Shown: piece by piece, positions 14,701 through 25,600 of the stretch | Layout: every line of letters starts with the position of its first letter | Position numbering within the stretch: the first letter of the stretch is position 1 | Source: Fasciolopsis buskii | Lineage: Eukaryota > Platyhelminthes > Trematoda > Plagiorchiida > Fasciolidae | Direction: 5' to 3' | Length of the DNA stretch: 64,000 nucleotides | Assembly: GCA_008360955.1 (NCBI GenBank) | Contig: LUCM01005569.1 | Location: forward strand, 172,994 to 236,993 | The notes under the pieces: generated by a model | Told to the model about the DNA's origin: nothing | The model's database searches: none | Seen by the model: the letters and a program-made list of their open reading frames with translations, nothing else | Position numbers and translations under genes: made by a program

Positions 14701-17700
14701 GCTGGCTAAAATTTCCAAAAGACAGCCAGTCAAGGAATAAATAGAGTAAGAAACAGGTGGGAACAACAAGCGTGGAAGGGGAATTGGGATGAGTGACGGT
14801 TTTCAAAAATCATTTTCCTAGATTGATGCTCCCCTGATGTGCAGGGGGATCACGTCAACATCAATCGAAAGCAGCGCATGAATCTGGACAACTTTTTCGA
14901 AACCGCTTGACCTCTGATTTTGGATTTTATATTGTAAAATGCTCTTTAGCTGTCCAGGTGACATCATCATTGTGCGGGCATGAGCACGATCCGTTGCACT
15001 GATCGATAGCCCAAACTAGTGAACCGCAATGTCTAATCGTGGTTAGTCACAGGCGTGCATAGCGCTGTCGGTGAAATCCGACTGCTCTGAGTGGATAAAA
15101 TAAGAACCAATATACTGTCGGTTGATACCAGCAAAAAAAGTTAATCCTAACTGTTAACAAAGCTACACTATAAACATTTATCGGACATTTTGTTGACAAA
15201 AAAGTCCCCTGTAAAGTAAAAAGGTAGGACCGCACTTGGCGTAATGTGGTTTGGCTTGACCGTTGAGCGACAACTACTCAACAAACTACATTGAGTTATA
15301 TGGATTAGAAAGGAAAAGCATCTGTAACCAAAGCATTGTTTTGAACTCTTTTCTAAATGTAGAGGAAAAAGAAATACATCTTATCAGACGCATGGTCAGA
15401 TGTCAGAAGTTTCGGCTAGATCAACCGAAATCATGCAGGTATGTTTGTTCGTTCTTCCCTAAATCCCTAATGCAGTTGCCATTTTAGACCGTTTTGGTTT
15501 TAAGGGCAGAAGACGAGCAAATTCATCGGGCCGATATGCGGGAAATACAAAAGCCGTATTCCATGTTCTGTCCAATTCGAAGCCAGCAACGAGCAATACA
15601 CACAGAGTGAATAAGAACAACTTCAAAAGAACCAACTCACCAGACTTGGCCGATGAAAAACATGCACTCAGTACACTTGCAGGTACAATTTTGGCAAATG
15701 TCTTAATAATTTCGCGCCGTTCGTCTAGATATGCATGGAGACTCATGGACAGTTTGCCGTCCACTACCGAGGACACTGCTGTTTTGCAAATTCCAATGAT
15801 ATAATTTCTCCTACATGCAAAGCACAGAATCGCCAGGCCCGTCTTCACTGGTCCCATTCTGTTTATGAATAAAGCCTGTCGTTACCAGTGTATTGAGAGG
15901 ACGAGAACAAATCGTGAGCCCCGAAAGTCATTGCGATTTTATTTTAACCTTTACGCTTAATCACTTAAATGAATCAAACAAAACGAATGTTTAACGATTG
16001 AGATTTTTGAAGTACATTACAAAAAATGGGTCGAACTTGCTAGTTCTGTGTATGATCACAGCCTTGTTTGGAATGCTCTGAAAAATTAAAAGGACTCGAT
16101 ATTGTCGAATGCTTTCAGGAGTTGGATTGATTTGATTTCGAAACCCGTGAGGTTGCATGTAATATAAATTGCAACCGTACATCTTGAATCCATAGTTTAA
16201 CGGGTCACGACGTATTTTTCGCAGGACAACCTCGGTAATTTAGCTGAAATATATATACAAATACATGTGCATTGTAGGGCAATAACAGCCCTAATAAATT
16301 CGCGTATTATCGTTGTTTATCAGAAACATGGCTGTTTCTTTGAAACGGTAGATTCGTCTTCTAAATTAGTTATACTCAACCACAACATTTTGAAAGACTC
16401 CGAAACATTCTGCAGTTCTCTATAATTTTGTGTCATCCATACCATGGTAAGATTACTCACTCCAGTGACTGAAAAACACTTGTGTACTCATCATTCCGCT
16501 GACAGAATGAGTGAACTACCTCTGAATTGCTTAAATAACGATCCAGGGATTGGACACTGCTGACGAATCTGTTTGAAACGTCAGCATGCATGACTCTGAC
16601 CAAGTTTTGAAATTCTACTAATCCCTTTGAGTGCTGCACACTACATTCAACGTTATTTCTTTCATGTCCAGGACAAGCGATTTCGCGGGTGCTCGTTTCT
16701 TTTATATTCCGAAATCCATTTCCTTTGTTTGAACACCAAAATTAACTACTTGAGGTACTAACAATATTTAGGAATCAAAACTAGCACACCATAACAACAA
16801 ATCGATTTCATCATGTAATACTTCCAGTATGAAGCCCAGTGTGCACAGATTTCTCATGATTCTTCTTTAGCCATCTGGCACTGAAATTTATGCATCGCTT
16901 ATCACAAAAATATGTCAAAAAGTAACTATCGATGCTGATAGCTCATAGTGGCAGAGAAGCGAGAGTCAGAAACAGAACGATGCAGCAAGCGCGATGCAGT
17001 CTAAGGGATAACAAAGACCAGGTTTTAGACAAATTCAGTAAATTTGTTCTTGATAGTAAACTCATGATAAGTGGTAAAGATAAATTCGTATAAAAATAGA
17101 AATTCTTCGTCATACCATCACGATCAATACGCATCAGTTCGTTCTCTTCCGTCTGTTTGCTTCGCCTGTTGTTTATCTTAGTTTTAATATTCAGGATGAT
17201 AACTGGAGTCGTTCACACAGAATTACCCTGATTCCGTAAGCAAACGCTGGAAGGCAAAAAAGAGTCAATATTGGATTATCGGAAGGATTAATCTTATTGC
17301 ACTTTGTCTAAAAGCGATGAAACTGAGTGTGCATAGAGGAGAGGTGACCAAAATACACGTCCGAATGGTAAATTGTATGTTCTGTTTTCAATTGAGGAAT
17401 ATCTCTCAACCAACGATATGTCTCAGGCGTGTGATAATCATCTATCCGTATCTAGGTAACAGTAACAGACACTGGTCGAGTTGGTGGATACACAAGTTGA
17501 TTCCAATACGAAGCCGTCGTGAAATATGTATTCTTCGTTTATTTTATGCAAACAATGAAAGCATCGAAAAAGAATTCGTTCCGTTTGGAAGAGCGAATAA
17601 AATGACTTCCCCGATCTGGATGCTGAGTTAGAGCCTATAAACTGACAGCAAATTTCGAGAAATCTAAAACGTTATTTTTTGTAGGACTGAAAAAATGCGC

Positions 17701-18360
17701 ATCATTGATTACCATATTTTCCGAAGCAGCCAGTAACGGAAACCAGCGGCGCTAGTATTCAATTATCTTCAGGTTGAATCTGTGCATGATAGAACTTTTC
17801 AATAGTTTTTCGGTGATCTTAGCCATTCCTCAAAACAGATCAGAAATGGAAACTTTGGAACTATCGGTAAACTTTCTGCTACTCCATACTGCCACCCATC
17901 AAACGATAGAGTAACTGACTAGGGCTTTTGCGGGAATATGTTCACTGTCGACACGTATGAAAAGGAATTACGTGACTGCATAATCTTTATTTGTCCCTGT
18001 GAACTCAGTCATGAGCGATGCATGCTAAATTTGCTTCAAAACCGATAATTGCGAATTGTAATCAGACTAACTGTTTGTACTGATCTTTCCGGTTTCTTAT
18101 TGGATGGGTTATAACAGCGAAATTATCTCTCGTTGGATGGCTAAATTGAAGTTATCGGACGTACGGTTTCCTATGTTTAATTTCCGAATTCTTTCAAGCA
18201 AGCTGACAAGGTGGAACGGACATCTCCAATTACGACCTTTTAAAGCTTTGGTGAAAAATATTGCTGTCCCAAGAGGCAGTGATTCAACGATGGTGGTTCG
18301 CGCTTTTCCAAACGTCAATTGTAAATGACAGAATTGTTTGAATAATTTATACCGAAGACA
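5712..18360. other. Mostly unassigned non-coding sequence
   Basis: Apart from the weak candidate at 7.1 kb nothing is supported. Fragments noticed include 7601-7876 (plus, ending at CATT|GTAAGT) and 8038-8379 (minus, 113 codons, hydrophobic start, donor-like TTCA|GTAAGC). At 10342-10460 (plus) a hydrophobic stretch (TTAFIIFVTLEY) leads into an open frame. At 15459-15857 (minus) there is a 132-codon frame with one membrane-like segment. None has a recognisable domain. Confidence 0.5.
7089..7222 (-). CDS. Candidate terminal exon, unknown product
   Basis: After an acceptor-like GATCAGGTGTTCTTAG the minus strand encodes SANISGRSVKYGTNG, then PNGFMVGDLKAPQ and LLGLKKLVNWLTE, and stops at 7089-7091. 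An AATAAA overlaps the stop (7088-7093). The frame continues upstream into a hydrophobic stretch (FLFIFIPPIIIMW), so a small secreted or membrane protein is an alternative. I recognise no family, and the frame length is within chance. Confidence 0.15.
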
Positions 18361-18468
18361 CTTTTGATTGAAGAACTTGCCTTGAGAAAAACTACCCACG
18401 GTAGTCGAAACGCTGGAGCGTAGCATCTACCAACAGTGCTGTGTTATTAACATTAAACCATTCACAAT
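18361..18468 (+). repeat. Hairpin repeat with GAAACG, copy 1 (Penelope-type terminal sequence suspected)
   Basis: CCTTGAGAAA is followed by ACTACC-CAC-GGTAGT (a perfect 6-bp stem at 18391-18405, closed by CGAAACG), then CTACCAACAGTGCTGTGTTATTAACATT. About 80 percent of some 95 positions match the reverse complement of 22545-22640. A stem followed at once by CGAAAC resembles stem II and the GAAA of a hammerhead ribozyme, but the CUGAUGA half of the core is not intact. Confidence 0.6.
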
Positions 18469-20280
18469 TACCACTTGTTTCCCAGACTGGTGTTTCATTG
18501 ATATTTTAAAAATGCAGAAAGAACAGTTCGCAGGTTTCTGAACTTCACGCCACTGAACAAATGAACACGAGCAGTCGTCTTGAACGAACGTCTAGATCAC
18601 CGGATAATAAGTAAAGAGGAATGGAATTCATAGACACCAGAAACCAGGCATTTGTTGACTGTGTTTGGCAAACTTCGAAATGTCTACATGATTTTACGTT
18701 TAAACATCCGACAGGAAATTAAACTGGCCAAATACATGCTGACTTTGAGGAACAATTACTGATGATTCCGGAAATTCATCGTTCGGGGAAGTAAGGAAAC
18801 ATTTTTTTCAGTACTTGCCGAAAACTTTCTGCATCCCACACAGCTGGACTTTGAAGCAATTGTTTTCAGTACAATTAAACAAAATATATCTTGTCTTGTC
18901 TTCAGGAAGGTAAACGATTCTCTGGGCTAATTAGGAGACAGATGAATCAGGACAAAAGTATTCGTTGGCTGTACATAACTTTTTAACACAATGTGACTGT
19001 TCCAAAGTGAAAACGGGTAATATTTTCCTACTCATCGGAATCAGTAGTATACGAATCTCAGAGTTTACGGTCAGTCGCTAAACCATACGAAGGCATTGTG
19101 AATTATTTGATAAGACGATCACGCCCAGTGCCACATTCATAAAATTCGATTAATCTAAAACAATGAATTCTAGACAGACACTTGTCGTACTTTTGACAGT
19201 AAATCGTCCCGCTGTTGATATCTTGGACATACGATGTTTTTGAATATCAAATTTTCATTCAGCTGGAAATTATCGGATACGTTCTTCCATATACTTATCC
19301 TTTGAATAGGTAACAAAACTTCTGGTTGTCTGAAGGCAGTCTAAAGGCCAAATTGAAAAAACAGGATGATGTTACGTGTAGGAAAAAAATAAGACAGCAG
19401 TGTTTACTTCATATAAAAATAACAAAATGCAGATACGTAAGACAAGACCAGGTTGGATATTAATGCAAAGGGTCCTTTATTTAAACAGATATCGGGTGTG
19501 ATTTGGAAAATTATCGGTCGGGAACTTTAAAACGCATATTTCAGCACAGTCAATCAGTCAGTTTCCTAGTTTTCATTGTGTGTCCTCGGAAGTTTCAATC
19601 AGTTCAGTTAAACCCTTTATTTTGTGTTGATTTCGCTCTTAGATCCTTCTAGTTCAGTAGTTTTTCACCCAAAAATCAACTAGCTATTGCATAATATGCT
19701 GTGGACCGAGAGTAAGAAGCATGATTTTTCCAATAACGTTATCATTATCAATGGGTGAACATGTGCAGAATCTTGACGTTATGTTTTTTTTGTTTCTGGC
19801 TACACGTTTCCGTGAACATTTTCAACCGGTATTATTAAGGGTATTTTTTTCTTGTCAATTTGACGTGCACTTCACAGCAACAAACTATCCATAAGCCATT
19901 TAGTTACGCTTGCAAAAACGAGGCCAAAACACCAGTTTGTCGCTTTCCAAAGTAAGCAGATTTTGTATACTGGAGAAATGGCTCAAAATTACAAGCGTGA
20001 TTCAGCAGTGACGGTGTGTGCAGTTCGGGATGGAATGTATGTTACCAAGTTAAGGTTGAAGATGCATGGAAATCAGCATTGTAAATACATGTCCGGATTA
20101 TGGTTGTACGTCTTAGACGATACTGCTAAGCTGAGTACCCTATTGTTATTTCAATAAATCGTCTCAAATTGTTTGCATAGCTGACTCTGTTTCTGGTCTA
20201 AAAATTGCCATTCATTGGATGATCCGATGTACTTCTGTTTTGTATTTTATCTCGTGGATGCAAATATGCCCAGTATTTAA

Positions 20281-20562
20281 TCATGAGCATAAAGCAGGAG
20301 AGGAAATATGAACACCACTCACCGCGTGGCACCCAACCAAGTGCTCATGTTTATCTACCAAGTGTAGTCTAATCGATCCAATCTTGATGTGAATACGAAC
20401 GTGGAGAATCGCTGAGGCTCTGTGCGCAGAAGCGTTTGGTTCACGCCTTACACCCGCCCATGCATCACAGCTAGCGAAATACAAACTCACTCCACAGTCA
20501 GTCATTTTCATGACATGCACGCGGCGACATTCGTGACTTAACCACCCTATCTCATTAATCAT
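20281..20562 (-). other. GC-rich block, possible interspersed repeat
   Basis: A 93-codon open frame lies in a stretch clearly richer in GC than its surroundings, with many CpG and TGCA-type words (CGCGGCGAC, GCGCAGAAGCG). The conceptual product is rich in His, Arg and Cys and has no domain I recognise. It looks more like the footprint of a repeat than a gene, but no second copy lies in the window. Confidence 0.3.
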
Positions 20563-20910
20563 TACACTGCCTACCCATGAGTAGTTATATACACGCGCAC
20601 GTTAACCAGGCCTGAAATCTGATAAATAGCAAAGACGTTTAGATATTTAGAAAACACTCGCTGGTCTGATTTGCAGACTTCAGACCACAGTGATTTTTGA
20701 ATCACATAAATGCCTGTCTGTTCTGTCCTTGTATCTCTGTCTCCACGCACGAAGTTCAGATCTCAGTATTCTGTAGTCGATAAAGTCCTTGTCTTTACTA
20801 GCTTTTTAAATTCGCTCATGAATTTGTGTTTTCCAGCACCACTTTTACGCAGACAGTCAACAACTTTGCGGTTTTCATTTTATACTATTTCTGACTGAGC
20901 CATACATAGA

Positions 20911-21070
20911 GGTGCGGTGCTGGTCAGACCAATTGGGTAGTGGCATTTTTGCGTGAAATTTGCTGGTTCAAATCCCCCCAACGTCCCGTCAAATTCTCCA
21001 CTTAGCAGACCGCTGTTTGTCACGTCCCCTTCCTAAAGAATATTGTACACTGATGTTTTAATAATAAAAC
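20911..21070 (+). repeat. tRNA-derived SINE, family A, copy 2
   Basis: This copy aligns with 5541-5711 over its full length. The A-box-like element is at 20921-20932 (TGGTCAGACCAA) and the B box at 20965-20975 (GGTTCAAATCC, close to consensus). The 3' end is ATAATAAAA. The two copies have diverged substantially, which suggests old insertions. Confidence 0.8.
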
Positions 21071-22285
21071 TAGTGAAAGGTCAAAGATTAAGAATGCGGA
21101 ATTATCTTGTGCACCTGTATAGAAGCAGTGTGTTTTTGATTCATCTGCCCTTCAGGAAACATTAGTTATTGAACCATTTCCATTGCGAACGCTGTGTGAT
21201 AAACCAGCAGACTGGGTGATGCAATCTTCTCGTGTTTCTGCGTGGTAAAATTGATAGCATTCTCTCATGTTCAGAAATATTCTGTACACTGGAAATTTTT
21301 TAAAGTTCAGCTTTGTGATCACTTAAGGTTAAAGGTGCCCACTGGTTGCGTGAAACGATCACCGGTGACAGAATTTGCAATAAAGCTCATTGGCCCGCCT
21401 TGTCTGTTGACATGATCATTCTAGTTTCCTTGATCCTGCACGAGGACCTACAGACGTTACGGCTGATCTCACTAAACGTGAAGTACTTTTGGAAAACCTA
21501 GCATTGCACAAAAGATAAACGGGTAAGAATGAAAGTCCTGTCCCACATAGCCATTTAGATGCAAAACATATACGTGGGTTGCATCAAGTACACACGATGG
21601 TTTACGTTGCTTTTTATTTTCAAGAAATGCTGGACTAAGCGTTCCACTAAGAATCAATTACATAGTGTGAAACCATCTATGAAGTTAAAAAAGTGAAAAC
21701 TTAATTTAGTGAAATTAAAATTTGTATCCACCTCTTTGCACAGTTTTGGTTTCCTGTAGTCACCTTGGTGTAAAATGTCACATTTTGAGGCAATAACGGC
21801 AAAATCAGCATTTGGACTGTTTTTGTGGTAAGGGTTATGGTTGGGTTATTTGGTCCTTGGCACAATGAAAAGGAGACAAAGATAAGGCAGTTGCATTTCA
21901 TTATTGTTGTTACTCAAAGGACCACTAGACTACTGAAGGGATTTTGGGTGACAGGAACGGCGTAGACAGTTATTTAAAAGATTTCAGGCGATTCCATATG
22001 GATGGGATGCAAACTGACTCGGTGATACACTTTTTACGAACGGTCTTGCCTCCAAAATGGGATGTCATTGATGAAGTCATTGTGCCCTATATGAAGAGGA
22101 TTTTTATCATTAAAATCACTTTTGGAGATATTATTACAGTACAGGCAGCAGGAATATAGCCAAGTTATTCTCTTGAAAATTTCAAGAACCTTAAGGTAGA
22201 TCTGAAAAAGTGGCTAACATAGAAGACTACGGAATTCTAAAGAAGTGAGCCAAAGCCACTGGATTATTACACAGCTAAAAGCCGT

Positions 22286-22412
22286 TATCTATCCGCCTGT
22301 CTACCTATCTATCCATCTATTTATCCACTGGTTTCTATCCATCTATCTCTCACTCTGTCAAGCAATCATTCAATCAATCGAGAAATCAGTCAATCAGTCT
22401 GCCTATCCATCT
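22286..22412 (+). repeat. Decayed simple repeat (TATC/CCAT, then CAAT/AGTC)
   Basis: Imperfect runs of CTATCTATCCATCTAT from 22286 give way to CAATCATTCAATCAATCG and CAGTCAATCAGTC, ending at TCCATC. This is a compound tetranucleotide microsatellite. Its ORF (22245-22532) is an artefact of the repeat. Confidence 0.85.
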
Positions 22413-22544
22413 TGTTTTCGAAATATTTCTATACATGCCTTCTATCAGTTATTCATCAACCATGTCTCTTATCCTTTGTTAATTGGTTACACAAAATCAG
22501 GCTTAAACAGTATTATTTGTAAGTACTTCTAGTTAATTGTGACC

Positions 22545-22679
22545 CATATAATGTTAATAACACAGCATCTTTGGTAGGTCTAATGCGTCGACGTTTCGAT
22601 TACCGTGGGTAGTCTTTCTCAAGGCAAATGCTACAATCAAATGACTGAGGGAATGCTCATCAGTAACGCTGTGTTATTA
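22545..22679 (-). repeat. Hairpin repeat with GAAACG, copy 2, enclosed by 12-bp inverted arms
   Basis: The minus strand carries GACTACCCACGGTAATC (hairpin, plus coordinates 22598-22614) followed by GAAACGTCGACG, homologous to 18361-18468. A perfect 12-base inverted pair (TAATAACACAGC / GCTGTGTTATTA) at 22555-22566 and 22668-22679 encloses the unit. Inside, CTGATGAG follows one arm. The outer arms, CTGATGAG and GAAAC are in the order of a type I hammerhead, but the intervening region is too long and too weakly paired for a standard stem II. Confidence 0.6.
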
Positions 22680-25600
22680 CCAGTATATCACTAATACATG
22701 ACGCGTCATTTTTTCGATACACTCCTTGCGTCATTTGGTTGTGATACTACTTAGTAACCTTTTACAAAAGAAGACATTTGTTTCCCGTGCCTTCTTTTCT
22801 TTCTCGCCCTTCGTAATCGCTTATCAGGACTTTCGTAGAAAATATAAATATCCACTTTGAAGAAGCAAATTAAAGCGCGTTTCTCCGTCTTATTACCAAG
22901 CGATATGGAAACAGCTTTTCAAGTAATACTTACTCTCTGATGATGAGTATTTCTACGATAACTGCTGCTGCAATTTCCTCCTCGCAAAAACTTGTACTAT
23001 AGCGACCACGTGATAATTCGTAAAACCGTGTCAGGGAAATAATGAATTCAAGTTATTTTATCAGGCTAACAACTTACAATTCTCTTCTTATGTGACAGAA
23101 GATAATATCTTTGAATCTAATGGCCTTTCAGCGACAAAACCTAAATATCCATTATTACTTTTGTCATAGCTTACGTTTAACATCGTTAGTCTATTAGAAT
23201 TAACATACCCTAAAAAGTCTACCCAAGCAATTTTAGACTGAGCTGCGCTTTGAACTCTTTTCAGAGGCACATTTTGCCAAATGCGGTTCGAGACTCAACC
23301 GAAAAAAAAAACAAACAGAAGCATATTAGCGTAATTTAACTTTTGCTGACTTCCGTGAATATAGCAATTCGAAGTGGTGGCGGGTTCGTTGCTTTTATAT
23401 CAAATACGTTGAACATGGTACATTTGTGTCCTAGTGACGTGTCACTAATAGGATTAAGAGAAAAATTTTAAATTCAGTCTTTGCTTACAGAACTAAAGTG
23501 CGTTGATTTTCATATTCACTTTCCGTGTACTGGTATGTCAAGTTTCCGTCTTTCATCTTTAATATTCACAAAGGACAGTTTGAACCATGTAGCTATTGGT
23601 CAGAGAAACTCCACCAGGCAATTAGAAAGCAGATGTAAATGAGAAAGTTTTGAGCTTCGCAGGTCATATACGCATCCCGTTAGGTTTACGAGTCATCTGA
23701 AGAGTAATGTCACAGGACTGAAGCACGCGTGAATATTGCAACGAGATTCCAAGAATGCCATCGTCACTTGGATTCATTTCTATAGTACAAATTGCCGTGC
23801 AATCAATACACGAAGTGAATCTCCATAGATATTAATATTACACTATATTTGACATGGTCATTTCTGTTGCTTTTATGACCGTGTTTACGAAAGTCATGTT
23901 AGACCGAGAAAATCAGTCGTTAGGGGATCAAGTTGACGAAATTGCCAGGGTGTAACATTCGATCGACGCGTACACACATACTGAGATAATAATACCAACA
24001 TTCCTTTGTAATGAGAGTGGGGACCTGTTTTGATTACAGTATTTTCGTGTCCATTGAAACCGTTAACTGCGTTTCCAAGGAAGATCGACAATATTAGTTA
24101 AATTGGTAATTGCAGCTTTTTCTTCCGCTTCGCGTGTAGTCTGATCGATTAGGTCACGGTAATTCTCATTCCAAATTCTCGTTCCGCCAAGGCAAAGTGG
24201 TTAGTATTGTGCTTAGAATTCCATTCGGTATTTTGACTGATATCACTTTTGCTCACTGAAACTTTTAAAACTATTTTATTCCCATCACCGTCAGACAAAT
24301 TGTGACGTATCTTTTCTATTATAACCAAGTAATCATTTATCTGTTGCTCCATTCCTTTTAAACTTAATTTTGTTCTACCAAACCAGTACGGATGCAGTTT
24401 TTGGGAGAAAGCAATAATGAATTTTAACTTCGCTTGTAAGCACGTGCGTTTGTCCGTTTGAGCGGAAAAGTTCACATTTCTGTCAGGCTCAAAATACAGT
24501 TTCGTTCTGCAGATCAGTTGTTTGTTGGGGTTAATTCGGTTAAAAGTACGACAAGGTGATTTCCGCATGCTCAATTTTCTCCTGAATAATCCCCTCTCTT
24601 GCATCTATCTGCATTGCATCAAGACTTCTTCTGTTGGATGCATTAATTCTTCTCGACGCTTATCTTAAATTCTGTTCTTTGCCTCAGCAACTGTTTTAGT
24701 CTAACATTTTATCAGATCCCGAGAGTGAGCACAGTATCCGTATTTTTATACAATACAACTTACCACGAATGTGATGTTACTCATTCTAGATAAAAAAAGA
24801 CACGCAACAATCCAGACGGCTTTCGGTTTTGTTACCAATAGATGTTTTCTCAAAGGAAATCCAACTTTTGCGTTCGTTTGCCCATCCAAAGTGTCAGTGA
24901 TCGGAATCAGGGAGAGAGCATTGGTTTATCCGCTTCGATAATCCTACCTTATGATTGTGCCATATTCTTTACTCTTCTGGCTTTGGTTGTTTCTTCTGAA
25001 CATGGCGTCTTCTGATCGTCACGTCTTTATATAGGCTTGAAATGGCAGTCCCTAATATATCACTAAACCAGCAAATCTGATGAAAACGATGCGGCTCCCT
25101 AGTTCCCACTTACGGTGTTGTTTCGTTTGATAGGTTCCCCGTAGATTTTATTCATCTATCTTAGTGACGTATTAGCTCCACTACCTACACAATTCCAAGT
25201 ATGACGACGGGTCGACTTTCGTCAGTCCCTTTTCAATCACCCGGCCAATTCGTCTACACCGATATGGAACAGTATTCATTTGCGCCCCATCATTGCTTTC
25301 ACTTCAACTTATTAGAGTTATTCGGGGTTGTCAACCCGTTTCTTGATCCTTCCAGCCTAATGACTAATTACTCAATGCTCCTTTATCCTTCTTCATCAGT
25401 GGGTCCAGTATTAATTAGACATTTTAGTAAGCATCAATTTACAGTGGCCTTTTCTAGTTTTTCACCTTTTCGTCATCTTTTCTTTGAGACCCGTAGACGG
25501 AAACAGATTAATCACGCGTAAACTTCATATATTTTTGTCCGTCACTACTTTCTTCCTATCTTACTTTATAGTTCTTAACTGATCACTGCTCACGTTGAAG

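Noticed and set aside
15459..15857. 132-codon minus-strand frame with one membrane-like segment
   Set aside because: At the chance length, no family recognised, no clear splice or polyA signals supporting it.
24149..24604. 151-codon minus-strand open frame
   Set aside because: No domain, no convincing start context. I estimate a frame of this length has a fair probability of arising by chance in 64 kb at this composition.
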